Of a DNA stretch of 64,000 nucleotides, positions 35,442-44,156 are shown one piece after another. Each line of letters starts with the position of its first letter. Positions within the stretch are counted from its first letter, which is position 1. The notes under the pieces are model-generated. The model did no database searches, was not told the origin of the DNA, and was given only the letters and a program-made list of their open reading frames with translations. The stretch comes from Thiemannella venezuelensis. GTDB taxonomy: Bacteria; Actinomycetota; Actinomycetes; Streptosporangiales; Streptosporangiaceae. A program made the translations under genes and the position numbers. Where the stretch lies: contig NZ_JACHJJ010000005.1 in NCBI RefSeq assembly GCF_014203605.1, forward strand, positions 124,001 through 188,000, written 5' to 3'.

Positions 35442-36841
35442 CACTCGTTGACGGGGTCGCCGCCGGCCGGGCGCGGCAGGGTCGCGCTCGGCGGCGGGCT
35501 CTGCCGCCGCTCCACCCAGCCCTCCATGGCCTCGAACGCGCTGCGGAAGCACGGCAGCATCGGGCGGAGCCGGTCGGGATGGGCGGCGTAGAGGCCGTCG
35601 GTGTGGGTGCCGTCGGTGATCCGGTAGTACCGGAAGGCGCGCCGCCCGCCGACCATGTCCGCGTAGACGTCCCCGCTGCGGGAGATCGGCAGCAGCGTGT
35701 CCAGCGTGCCCTGGATCGTGATCAGCGGCTTGCTGATCCGGCCGGTCAGCGCGATCTTCCGGAGGGCCCGGTACGGCTTGCGCGCGTCGTAGTCGTAGTC
35801 CGCGTCGCAGGCCGGGGTGCCGGAGGCGCAGTACGGCGTGCCCGCCTGGGTGTCGCCGTCGAAGTCCGGGTCGATCTCCTCCCGGTAGACCCGCTGGGTG
35901 AGGTCCCAGTAGACCTGGTGGTGGAAGGGCCACAGGAACTCCGAGCCGCGCGCGAACCCGGCGTCGTACATCGCCTGGGCGTCGCCCTCCGGGTAGGCCC
36001 GCAGCGCCGCGGGCAGGTAGTTGAGCAGGTTGTCGCCCTTGACCCGCCAGAGCGTGCCCTCCCAGTCGATCCCGCCGTCGTACAGCCACGGCCGGTTCTC
36101 CAGCTGCCAGCGGACCAGGTAGCCGCCGTTGGAGATGCCCGCCGCGTAGGTGCGTCCGGGCAGCCTGCCGTACCGCTGCGCGGCGACCGCCTTGGCCGCG
36201 ACGGCGATCTGGGTGACCCGGCGGTTCCACTCGGCGATCGCGTCCCCGGGCTCCTCGCCGTCCTTGTGGAAGGCGATTCCGGTGTTGCCCTTGTCGGTGG
36301 CCGCGTAGGCGTAGCCCTTGGCCAGCGCCCAGTCGGAGATGGTGAAGTCGTTGGCGTACTGCTCCCGGTTGCCGGGAGTGCCCGCGACGACCAGCCCGCC
36401 GTTCCACCGGTCCGGGAGGCGGAGCACGAACTGGGAGTCGTGGTTCCAGCCGTGGTTGGTGTTGGTGGTCGAGGTGTCCGGGAAGTAGCCGTCGACCTGG
36501 ATGCCGGGCACGCCCACCGGGTTGACCGCCCCCGCCGGGTGCAGCCCGGCCCAGTCGGCGGGGTCGGTGTGCCCGGAGGCCGCGGTGCCCGCCGTGGTGA
36601 GGTCGTCGAGGCAGGCCGCGACCTGCTTCTCCGCCCCGGGGACCGTGATCCTGTCCTGCCGGTCGCAGTGCCCGGCCGCGCCGCCGGCCGTCCCCGCGCC
36701 GGTCGCCGCCGCGTTCGCGGCCGGCGCCCCCGCCGCCAGCACGGCGGCGGTGGCGAGCGCGAGCCCGGTGGCGAGCGCGGCCGGTCGGCGTGCCCCGGTC
36801 GCCGCGCGCCGTGCGGGCGTCATGCCGATGTGCTGTGTCAT
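35426..36841 (-). CDS. Secreted alpha/beta hydrolase, probably 3-hydroxybutyrate-oligomer hydrolase
   Basis: A 471-residue exported protein: signal peptide with Ala-rich core and an AxA site (about residues 44-46). The mature part has an oxyanion region (LVVAGTPGN, about 155), nucleophile Ser in AAGISNGGYLVRW (about 240), a TIQGTLDTLLP segment with the likely acid (about 380) and His in DGTHTDGLY (about 412). Cys pairs (YCASGTPACDAD) suggest disulfides. Tannase/feruloyl esterase relatives look similar. The neighbours, an MHS transporter and 3-hydroxybutyrate dehydrogenase, favour a PHB-oligomer substrate. The gene starts 19 bp after the transporter stop. Confidence 0.72.
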   Translation of the reverse strand: MTQHIGMTPARRAATGARRPAALATGLALATAAVLAAGAPAANAAATGAGTAGGAAGHCDRQDRITVPGAEKQVAACLDDLTTAGTAASGHTDPADWAGLHPAGAVNPVGVPGIQVDGYFPDTSTTNTNHGWNHDSQFVLRLPDRWNGGLVVAGTPGNREQYANDFTISDWALAKGYAYAATDKGNTGIAFHKDGEEPGDAIAEWNRRVTQIAVAAKAVAAQRYGRLPGRTYAAGISNGGYLVRWQLENRPWLYDGGIDWEGTLWRVKGDNLLNYLPAALRAYPEGDAQAMYDAGFARGSEFLWPFHHQVYWDLTQRVYREEIDPDFDGDTQAGTPYCASGTPACDADYDYDARKPYRALRKIALTGRISKPLITIQGTLDTLLPISRSGDVYADMVGGRRAFRYYRITDGTHTDGLYAAHPDRLRPMLPCFRSAFEAMEGWVERRQSPPPSATLPRPAGGDPVNECQLGR

Positions 36842-36860
36842 CGCGTGCTCTCCGTACGGC

Positions 36861-38186
36861 TCAGGGCTTGGCGGCGCTGGTGGTGGTCTCGGGGGCGTCG
36901 AGGGTGACGAGGTCGCGGCCCCTGGTCTCCTTGGCGACGAAGACGGTGACCAGCGTCAGCACGGCGGCCGCGGCGACGTAGACCATGACCGGCAGCGCCG
37001 AGCCGTACGCCTGCAGCAGGGCCACCGCGATCAGCGGGGCGAGGCCGCCGGCCACGATCGAGGCGAGCTGGGCGCCGATGGACACGCCCGAGTAGCGCAT
37101 CCGGGTGGCGAACAGCTCCGAGAAGAACGCCGCCTGCGGGCCGTACATCGCGCCGTGCAGGACCAGGCCGACCGTGACCGCCAGGGTGATCGCGGCGAAG
37201 TTCTTGGTGTCGACCAGCGGGAAGAACGCGAACGCCCACAGGCCCACGCCGGCCGCGCCGAGCAGGTAGACCGGACGGCGGCCCAGCCGGTCGGAGAGCG
37301 CCCCCCACAGCGGGATCGAGACGAAGTGCACGGCCGAGCCGATCAGCACCGCGTTGAGCACGAAGCCCTTCTCGAGGTCGACCGGCCCCGTCGCGTAGGT
37401 CAGCACGAACGCGGTGATCACGTAGTAGGAGACGTTCTCCGCGAAGCGGGCGCCGATCGCGGTGATCACGTCGCGCCAGTGGTACCGGAAGACCTCCACG
37501 ATCGGCATCGCCTTCACCGGCTCGGCGTTGGCGACGGCCTGCTGGAAGACCGGAGACTCGCTGATGGACATCCGGATCCACAGGCCGACCAGGACCAGCA
37601 CGCCCGAGAGCAGGAAGGGCACGCGCCAGCCCCAGCTGGTGAACGTCTCGTCGGACTGGACGGCGGCCAGCACCGCGAGCACCGCGGTGGCCAGCAGGTT
37701 GCCGCCGGGGGCTCCCGCCTGCGGCCAGGAGGCCCAGAAGCCGCGCCGCCGGGCGTCGCCGTGCTCGGACACGATGAGCACCGCGCCGCCCCACTCCCCG
37801 CCGAGCGCGAAGCCCTGGACGAGCCGGAGCGCGGTCAGCAGCAGCGGGGCCACCGAGCCGATCGCCGCGTGGGTGGGCAGGCAGCCGATCAGGAAGGTCG
37901 CCCCGCCCATCAGCAGCAGGCTGATGACCAGGAGCTTCTTGCGGCCCAGCCGGTCGCCGTAGTGGCCGAAGACCAGCGCGCCCAGCGGGCGGGCGACGAA
38001 GCCGACCGCGTAGGTGAGGAACGCGAGCAGGGTGCCGGTGAGCGGGTCGGACTCGGGGAAGAACAGGGCGGGGAAGACCAGCGCGGCGGCCGAGCCGTAC
38101 AGGAAGAAGTCGTACCACTCGATCGTGGTGCCGATGAGGCTGGCGCCCACGATCTTTCCGATGGGGGTGCGGGATTTCTCTGTCAT
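36861..38186 (-). CDS. MFS transporter of the metabolite:H+ symporter (MHS) family
   Basis: A 441-residue inner-membrane symporter with 12 predicted helices. MHS signatures include TTIEWYDFFLYGSAAAL at the start, GHYGDRLGRKK in loop 2-3, GGEWGGAVLIVSEH and WRVPFLLSG. Family members import organic acids such as shikimate, 2-oxoglutarate and proline. Here it probably imports 3-hydroxybutyrate released by the exported hydrolase encoded next in the operon. The ATG at 38186 is preceded by GGTGAG. Confidence 0.88.
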   Translation of the reverse strand: MTEKSRTPIGKIVGASLIGTTIEWYDFFLYGSAAALVFPALFFPESDPLTGTLLAFLTYAVGFVARPLGALVFGHYGDRLGRKKLLVISLLLMGGATFLIGCLPTHAAIGSVAPLLLTALRLVQGFALGGEWGGAVLIVSEHGDARRRGFWASWPQAGAPGGNLLATAVLAVLAAVQSDETFTSWGWRVPFLLSGVLVLVGLWIRMSISESPVFQQAVANAEPVKAMPIVEVFRYHWRDVITAIGARFAENVSYYVITAFVLTYATGPVDLEKGFVLNAVLIGSAVHFVSIPLWGALSDRLGRRPVYLLGAAGVGLWAFAFFPLVDTKNFAAITLAVTVGLVLHGAMYGPQAAFFSELFATRMRYSGVSIGAQLASIVAGGLAPLIAVALLQAYGSALPVMVYVAAAAVLTLVTVFVAKETRGRDLVTLDAPETTTSAAKP

Positions 38187-38237
38187 CTCACTCACCAATG
38201 GGAATCGCTGTTGGGGGGATGTCGGCTCACCGTATGT

Positions 38238-38253
38238 AGTGACCGGCGTCACT
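38238..38253. promoter_or_regulatory. Palindromic operator candidate for the transporter-hydrolase operon
   Basis: AGTGAC-CGGC-GTCACT is a perfect inverted repeat 52 bp upstream of the MHS transporter start, next to a TACATA element that could be the -10. The PucR regulator encoded just upstream is the natural candidate to bind it. Confidence 0.5.
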
Positions 38254-38361
38254 CCTATGTGGGGAACCTCCACACCCTGTGGACGGGATGTATGGACTCC
38301 GCGCGGTGCCCGCCCGGCCGTGCGGGCCCGGAGGCCCGCAGGTCCCGCCGTACGGGCGGCC

Positions 38362-40344
38362 TCAGCCGCGCAGCCGGTGCAGCCGCAGGGCGAGCTGGAT
38401 CTCCAGGGCCCGCTCCGGCTCCTGCCAGCCCGCGCCCAGGAGCTGGGAGATCCGGTCCAGGCGCTGGGTGACGGTGTTGACGTGGATGTGCAGGGACTCC
38501 GCCGTGCGGGAGAGCGACCCTCCCGCACCGAAGTAGGCGGTGAGCGTGCGGACCAGGGCGGTGCCGCGGCGGGCGTCGTAGTCGACCACCGGGCCGATCG
38601 CCGAGCCGAGGAACGCCTCGATGTCGCGGCCGTCGCCGACCAGCAGCCCGACGAAGCCCAGCTCTGCGGCGCCGGCGCCCTCCCCGGCCCGGCCCAGGGC
38701 GCGCAGCGCGTCGGCGCAGCGCCGCGCCTCGCCGTGCGCGGCGGCGACCTCGCCGGGGCCGCGGACCGGGCCGCAGGCGCCCGCGGTGGCCGGGCGGCCG
38801 AGGGAGGCGGTCAGCTCGGCCGCCACCCGCCTGGCCAGCGGCCCCGGCAGGTCGCCGGGGAGCAGCAGGACCAGCTCGTCCCCGCGCTGGGCGGCCAGGC
38901 CGTGCTCCAGCGCGGCCCGCGAGGAGGCCCAGAAGGCGGCCCGCTCGCGCTGGCCCTCGTGGCGGACCACGACCACCACGTGGTCGCGGTCCAGGTCCAC
39001 GCCGACCCGCCGGGCCCGCTCGCCCAGCCCGCCGAGGCCGGGCCGGGAGATCAGGTCGTCGAGCAGCTCGCCCCTGACCCGGCTCTCCGCCTCGGCCACC
39101 GTGCGGCGGAAGAGCAGCAGCAGCGCGGTGACCAGCGCGGCCCGCTCAAGGATGCGCTGGTCGGTGTCGGCCACCCGGCCCTCGGCCCGCAGCACGAGCG
39201 TGCACAGCGGCTCGGCCGCGACGTCCACCGACGCGACCAGCAGGCTGCCCTTGCGGACGGTACGGCCCAGCGCCCGGGAGGACTGCGCGGCGTCCGCGAT
39301 CAGCGCCGCCGTGACCCCTGTGACCCCTGTGACCCCTGCGGCCCTCGCGGTCCCGGCGGTCCCCGCGGCCGCCGCCGGTGCGGGCCCGCGCCGGTCCCGC
39401 CGCGCGGCCGCCTCCCGCGGGACCGCGGACTCCAGCTCGTCCAGGTCGCCGGCTATCGGCCGCCCGGAGCCGTCCAGCACCGCCAGCGAGCCGCCGAGCA
39501 CCTCGGTGACCACGGCGGCCACGTCCTCGACCCCGCCGCCGCGCAGCACCAGCCCCGTCATCCGGTCGTGCGCGAGCGCGGCCCGCTCCACCGCCTCGCT
39601 GTGCGCGTTGACCTGGCGGTTGGCCTCGCTCAGCTCCTCCAGGGCGTTCCTGGTCTCCTGCAGCAGGCGGGCGTTGTCGATGGCGACCGCCGCGTGCGCG
39701 GCCAGCGAGCCGAGCAGCACCACCTCGTCCTGGGTGAACGGGCGCACGCTCCGGTTGGCCGCGAACAGCACCCCGATGACCCGCGCGCCGAGCTTGAGCG
39801 GCACGCCGAGGATGGCGACGAGGCCCTCCTCCTTCACCGCGTCGTCGATGTCGGTCATGTGGCGGAAGCGCTCGTCGGCGAAGTAGTCGGCGGTGGCGTA
39901 CGGCGTGGCGGTCTGGGCGACCAGCCCGCCGAGCCCGGCCCCCATGGCCAGACGCAGGGCGCGGAACTTGGCCGAGACCGAGCCGTCGGTGACCCGCATC
40001 CAGGTGTCGCCCCGGTCGGGGTCGTGCAGGGTCATGTAGGCGGCGTCGGTGCCGAGAAGCTGCCGGGCCCGGCGCACGATGGCCTCCAGCACGGCGTCCA
40101 GGTCGCGGAGCCCGGCCAGGTCGCCGGCCGTGTCGAACAGCGCCGAGAGCTCGGCCTCGCGCCTGGCCCGGCGCCGCAGCAGCGCCCGCACCTTCAGCGC
40201 GGCGAGCTTGGCCTCCTCCAGCTCGGCCAGGACCGAGGCGTCCGCCCCGGCGGTCCTGGCGGCCAGGACGGGCCCCTCGAACTCGACGGCCGAGGCCTCC
40301 CTGGCCAGCAGTTCGAGAAACACCCGCGCGTCCATGCCGTCCAT
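38362..40344 (-). CDS. GAF and PucR-type HTH transcriptional regulator
   Basis: About 660 residues. An N-terminal helical region is followed by a GAF domain (about 80-215, AVLEAIVRRARQLLGTDAAY to AVAIDNARLL), a short coiled coil, a less conserved middle, and a C-terminal PucR helix-turn-helix (GGSLSRTAESLHIHVNTVTQ, about 615-640). The middle holds an Ala/Gly/Val-rich stretch with three VTG repeats, probably a linker. It lies between the dehydrogenase and transporter genes on the same strand and most likely controls them in response to hydroxybutyrate or a CoA derivative. Start ATG 40344 or 40335. Confidence 0.87.
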   Translation of the reverse strand: MDGMDARVFLELLAREASAVEFEGPVLAARTAGADASVLAELEEAKLAALKVRALLRRRARREAELSALFDTAGDLAGLRDLDAVLEAIVRRARQLLGTDAAYMTLHDPDRGDTWMRVTDGSVSAKFRALRLAMGAGLGGLVAQTATPYATADYFADERFRHMTDIDDAVKEEGLVAILGVPLKLGARVIGVLFAANRSVRPFTQDEVVLLGSLAAHAAVAIDNARLLQETRNALEELSEANRQVNAHSEAVERAALAHDRMTGLVLRGGGVEDVAAVVTEVLGGSLAVLDGSGRPIAGDLDELESAVPREAAARRDRRGPAPAAAAGTAGTARAAGVTGVTGVTAALIADAAQSSRALGRTVRKGSLLVASVDVAAEPLCTLVLRAEGRVADTDQRILERAALVTALLLLFRRTVAEAESRVRGELLDDLISRPGLGGLGERARRVGVDLDRDHVVVVVRHEGQRERAAFWASSRAALEHGLAAQRGDELVLLLPGDLPGPLARRVAAELTASLGRPATAGACGPVRGPGEVAAAHGEARRCADALRALGRAGEGAGAAELGFVGLLVGDGRDIEAFLGSAIGPVVDYDARRGTALVRTLTAYFGAGGSLSRTAESLHIHVNTVTQRLDRISQLLGAGWQEPERALEIQLALRLHRLRG

Positions 40345-40398
40345 TCTCGTCGTGCGTGCGGCCGGAGGCCGCCGGCGGGGAGCCCCTCCGCGGCCGGC

Positions 40399-40420
40399 CC
40401 CGCCCCTCCGCCGGGGCGGG
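40399..40420 (-). terminator. Terminator candidate after the dehydrogenase gene
   Basis: CCCGCCCC pairs with GGGGCGGG around a 6-base loop in the 117-bp gap between the dehydrogenase stop and the PucR start, so the two genes may be separate transcripts. Confidence 0.45.
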
Positions 40421-40461
40421 CCCGGGGCGGTCGTCGGCGGCTGATCGCCGGCGGGCGGTCG

Positions 40462-41220
40462 TCAGCGGGCGGTCCAGCCGCCGTCCACCGGCAGCGAGAC
40501 GCCGGTCATGAAGGAGCCGTGCGGTCCGCACAGGTAGGCGACCAGCTCGGCCACCTCCTCGGGCTCGACCAGCCGCTTGATCGCGGCGGGCGCGAGCATG
40601 ATCTGCTCGACGACCTCGTCCCTGCCGATGCCGTGGGTCTCGGCCTGGGCGTCGATCTGCCGCTCCACCAGCGGGGTGCGGACGTAGGCGGGGCTCACGC
40701 AGTTGGAGGTGACGCCGTGCGGGGCGCCTTCGAGGGCGAGGACCTTCGACAGCCCTTCCAGTGCGTGCTTCGCAGTGACGTAAGCAGATTTGTACGGCGA
40801 GGCGCGGAGGCCGTGGATCGACGAGACGTTCACGATCCTGCCCCAGCCCCGCTCGTACATCCCGGGCAGGACCGCCCGCGCCAGCAGGAACGGCGCCTCG
40901 ACCATGACCTTGAGGATCTTCGAGAAGACGTCCGGAGGGAACGCCTCGACCGGGGCCACGTGCTGGAAGCCGGCGTTGTTCACCACGATGTCGGCACCGC
41001 CCAGCAGGCCGGGAGGGAACGCGGCCGGGAAGTCCGGGACCGACAGGTCGGCGGTGACCGGGGTCCCGGCGACCTCGGCGGCCACCTTCGCGGCGGCCTC
41101 GGCGTCCATGTCGACCACCACCACGTGCGCCCCGGCCTCGGCCAGCCGCCGGGCGCAGGCCCGTCCGATCCCGCTGCCCGCCCCGGTCACCACGGCCCGT
41201 CGCCCTGTCAGGTCAATCAT
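40462..41220 (-). CDS. 3-hydroxybutyrate dehydrogenase (SDR family)
   Basis: A 252-residue short-chain dehydrogenase: TGAGSGIGRA cofactor loop (about residues 12-21), NNAG (about 83), catalytic Ser in VNVSSIHG, Tyr and Lys in SAYVTAKHA (about 147-155). Asp after the second strand (VVVVDMD) points to NAD+. The region FQHVAPVEAFPPD and the motif LERQIDAQAE-like VERQIDAQAE are typical of D-3-hydroxybutyrate dehydrogenases. It oxidises 3-hydroxybutyrate to acetoacetate. TAGATT lies seven bases before the ATG at 41220 and no ribosome site is seen, so the message is probably leaderless. Confidence 0.9.
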   Translation of the reverse strand: MIDLTGRRAVVTGAGSGIGRACARRLAEAGAHVVVVDMDAEAAAKVAAEVAGTPVTADLSVPDFPAAFPPGLLGGADIVVNNAGFQHVAPVEAFPPDVFSKILKVMVEAPFLLARAVLPGMYERGWGRIVNVSSIHGLRASPYKSAYVTAKHALEGLSKVLALEGAPHGVTSNCVSPAYVRTPLVERQIDAQAETHGIGRDEVVEQIMLAPAAIKRLVEPEEVAELVAYLCGPHGSFMTGVSLPVDGGWTAR

Positions 41221-41449
41221 GCTGACGAATCTAGGCAATCACCCGAATCCCGGCCCATGTAGCGCACCGACATACTCTCCTGGCGGGTTATGTACGGAGC
41301 GCACGCGGGCCGCCCGCCCGCCGGGCACCGGGGAACCCGTTCGCGGCCCCCTTCCGGCCGGACGGGGTGTCCCGCGCCGCGGAAACTGTCGGCGGTCTGA
41401 TCTAGGGTCGGAGAAGTCTGGCCTGACATCTACCGACATGAGGATGCGA

Positions 41450-42328
41450 ATGACCGCGAACCCCCTGAGGCTGATGGCGGTACACGCCCATCCCGACGAC
41501 GAGTCCAGCAAGGGCGCGGCGACCATGGCCCGCTACGTCGCCGAGGGGGTGGACGTGCTCGTGTGCACCTGCACCGGCGGGGAGCGCGGCGACATCCTCA
41601 ACCCGGCGATGGACCGGCCCGGCGTGCTGGAGAACATCGCGGAGGTCCGGCGCAAGGAGATGGCCGAGGCGGCCTCGATCCTCGGCGTCGGGCACCGCTG
41701 GCTCGGCTTCGTCGACTCCGGTCTGCCCGGGGAGGGCGAGCCGCTGCCGGAGGGATGCTTCGCCGTACAGGATCTCGAGGTCGCCTCGGCGCCGCTGGTG
41801 GCGGCGGTGCGGGAGTTCCGGCCGCACGTGATCATCACCTACGACGAGACGGGCGGCTACCCGCACCCCGACCACATCATGACCAACAAGGTGGCCGTCG
41901 AGGCGTTCGAGGCGGCGGGCGACCCCGCCCGCTACCCCGGCACCGGCGAGCCCTGGCAGCCGCTCAAGCTCTACTACATGGTCTCGTTCTCCCGCGAGTG
42001 GTTCACCGCGATCCACGAGGGACTGCTCGCCCGGGGGCTGAAGTCGCCGCTGGCGGAGATGATCACGGAGGACTGGTTCGAGGGCATGCCCCAGCTGACC
42101 GCGACCACCCGTGTGACCTGCGGCGACCACTTCGGGACAAGGGACCGGGCGATGAAGGCGCACGCCACCCAGATCGACCCCGAGGGGCCCTGGTTCTCCA
42201 CCCCCAACGACGTGGAACGGGAGATCTGGCCCACCGAGGACTACCAGCTCGCCCGCTCCCACGTCGAGACGGAGCTCCCGGAGACCGACCTGTTCGCCGG
42301 GCTCCGGGGTCAGACGGTGACCGGGTAG
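41450..42328 (+). CDS. Second mycothiol conjugate amidase-like protein (Mca paralogue)
   Basis: A 292-residue LmbE/PIG-L zinc amidase very similar to the Mca at 17383-18279, with AHPDDE at 11-16 and YPHPDHIMTN downstream. Differences include CTCTGGERGDI in place of CTLTGGERGSI and a changed lid region (ITEDWFEGMPQL) where substrate specificity would lie. Three in-frame ATGs occur (41438, 41444, 41450). GAGGA at 41440-41444 supports the last. It may process other conjugates or simply be redundant. Its end overlaps the convergent tautomerase-like gene by 19 bp. Confidence 0.9.
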   Translation: MTANPLRLMAVHAHPDDESSKGAATMARYVAEGVDVLVCTCTGGERGDILNPAMDRPGVLENIAEVRRKEMAEAASILGVGHRWLGFVDSGLPGEGEPLPEGCFAVQDLEVASAPLVAAVREFRPHVIITYDETGGYPHPDHIMTNKVAVEAFEAAGDPARYPGTGEPWQPLKLYYMVSFSREWFTAIHEGLLARGLKSPLAEMITEDWFEGMPQLTATTRVTCGDHFGTRDRAMKAHATQIDPEGPWFSTPNDVEREIWPTEDYQLARSHVETELPETDLFAGLRGQTVTG

Positions 42329-42696
42329 GTCAGCGCCAGCTCGTCTCCCGGGACCCCGCGGATGCCCCAGTTCACCTGGGGCGACTCCAGGATGACGATC
42401 TCCAGGTCCTCCGGGGCGAGGCCGAGCGCCTCCCCGGTCCGGGCGAACAGCGTCCGGATCAGGTCGCGCTTGGCCTCGTCCGAGCGGCCCGCGAAGCAGA
42501 CGATCTCCATGATCAGGTAGCGCTCGCTCCGCTGCGGGCAGAGCAGGTCGTCGGCGTCCAGCAGCAGGAAGCGGTGGAACCGCTTGTCCTCCGGCAGCTT
42601 CCACACCTCGGCCAGGCAGCCGTGCACGACATCGGAGAGCTCCCGCCGGAGCGGGGCCCAGACGTCGCGGCGACCGTAGAACTTGATCTGCGTCAT
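42310..42696 (-). CDS. Tautomerase-like (MIF fold) protein without N-terminal proline
   Basis: A 128-residue protein resembling the Tautomerase_2 family, with RFLLLDADDLLCP and EDLEIVILESPQVNWGIRG near the C terminus. Canonical tautomerases need Pro as residue 2; here the start reads MTQIKFYG, so the classical catalytic base is absent. The activity therefore may be lost or different. It lies 26 bp downstream of fumC on the same strand and could be the last gene of that transcript. Confidence 0.78.
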   Translation of the reverse strand: MTQIKFYGRRDVWAPLRRELSDVVHGCLAEVWKLPEDKRFHRFLLLDADDLLCPQRSERYLIMEIVCFAGRSDEAKRDLIRTLFARTGEALGLAPEDLEIVILESPQVNWGIRGVPGDELALTYPVTV

Positions 42697-42722
42697 GAGA
42701 CCGAGTCTTCCATGATGATGAT

Positions 42723-44114
42723 CTACGACGGCGGGCGGGTCATGGAGAGCACGTCCAGCAGGGCGTCGAGCTCCTCCTCGGTGAGGGTGCCGTTCGCGAC
42801 GTGGCCGCGCTCGACGACGACCTCGCGGATGGTCTTCCGCTCGGCCAGCGCCTGCTTGGCGATCTTCGCCGCCTCCTCGTAGCCGACGTGCCGGTTGAGC
42901 GGGGTGACGATGGACGGCGACGACTCGGCGTACTCCCGCAGCCGTTCGGTGTTGGCCGTGATGCCGTGCACGCAGCGGTCGGCCAGCAGCCGGGAGGCGT
43001 TGGCGAGCAGCCGTACGGACTCCAGGACGTTGCGCGCCATGACCGGCAGGGCCACGTTGAGCTCGAAGCTGCCCGAGGCGCCGGCGAAGGCGATGGCGGC
43101 GTCGTTCCCGACGACCTGGGCGGCGACCATGCAGACGGCCTCGGGGATGACCGGGTTGACCTTTCCCGGCATGATCGAGGAGCCGGGCTGCAGGTCGGGG
43201 AGGTTGATCTCGCCGAGTCCGGCGCGCGGGCCCGAGCCCATCCACCGGAGATCGTTGGCGATCTTGTTGAGGGAGACCGCGACCGTCCTGAGCTGGCCGG
43301 AGAGCTCCACCACGGCGTCCCGGGCGCCCTGGGCCTCGAAGTGGTCGGGGGCCTCGGTGAACGGCAGGTCGGTGGCCTCGCGGAGCTTCTCGATGACCTT
43401 CCTCGCGAAGCCGGGCGGAGTGTTGACGCCCGTGCCGACCGCGGTCCCGCCCAGCGGGAGCTCGGCGAGGCGGGGCAGCGCGCTCCGCACCCGGGCCACG
43501 GCGTTGTCGACCTGGGTGGCGTAGCCGCCGAACTCCTGGCCGAGGGTGACCGGGGTGGCGTCCATCAGGTGGGTGCGGCCCGCCTTCACGACCTGGTCGA
43601 ACTCGCCCGACTTCCCGCGGAGCGCGGTGGCCAGGTGCCGCAGGGAGGGGATGAGGTGGTAGGTGACCTCGGTCAGCGCGGCGACGTGGATGGAGGTGGG
43701 GAACACGTCGTTGGACGACTGGGAGGCGTTGACGTGGTCGTTGGGGTGGACCGGGCGGCCCAGCCGCTCCTCGGCGAGGGTGGCGATCACCTCGTTGGCG
43801 TTCATGTTGGAGGAGGTGCCGGAGCCGGTCTGGAAGACGTCGACGGGGAACTCGCCGTCCCACTCGTTCTCCGCGATGTCGGTGGCGGCCTCGGCGATCG
43901 CCTGGGCCAGCTCCTTGTCCAGCACCCCCAGCTCGGAGTTGACCTCGGCGGCGATCGCCTTGATCAGTCCGAGCGCCGCGATGTGCGGGCTCTCCAGCCC
44001 CCGCCCCGAGACCGGGAAGTTCTCCACCGCCCGCTGCGTCTGTGCCCGCCACTTCGCGCCCGCCGGGACCCGCACCTCGCCCATCGAGTCATGCTCGATC
44101 CGATACTCGCTCAT
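42723..44114 (-). CDS. fumC: Class II fumarate hydratase
   Basis: A 463-residue member of the fumarase/aspartase superfamily. It shows [13 protein letters not shown] (about 100-112), [13 protein letters not shown] (about 135), TPVTLGQEF, and the active-site loop signature [12 protein letters not shown] (about 316-327) that supplies the catalytic Ser. It reversibly hydrates fumarate to malate in the TCA cycle without iron. A second, unrelated, iron-sulfur fumarase is encoded 3.7 kb away. ATG 44114 has no evident ribosome site. Confidence 0.96.
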   Translation of the reverse strand: MSEYRIEHDSMGEVRVPAGAKWRAQTQRAVENFPVSGRGLESPHIAALGLIKAIAAEVNSELGVLDKELAQAIAEAATDIAENEWDGEFPVDVFQTGSGTSSNMNANEVIATLAEERLGRPVHPNDHVNASQSSNDVFPTSIHVAALTEVTYHLIPSLRHLATALRGKSGEFDQVVKAGRTHLMDATPVTLGQEFGGYATQVDNAVARVRSALPRLAELPLGGTAVGTGVNTPPGFARKVIEKLREATDLPFTEAPDHFEAQGARDAVVELSGQLRTVAVSLNKIANDLRWMGSGPRAGLGEINLPDLQPGSSIMPGKVNPVIPEAVCMVAAQVVGNDAAIAFAGASGSFELNVALPVMARNVLESVRLLANASRLLADRCVHGITANTERLREYAESSPSIVTPLNRHVGYEEAAKIAKQALAERKTIREVVVERGHVANGTLTEEELDALLDVLSMTRPPS

Positions 44115-44156
44115 GAGGCCAGTCTGCAACGCGGGGGATAAGCCCGGCGTTCGCGC

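Noticed and set aside
39310-39345. Short VTG-coding tandem repeat in the PucR gene as a CRISPR or mobile-element trace
   Set aside because: It is three copies of a 9-bp coding repeat in a linker, without spacers or flanking repeats.
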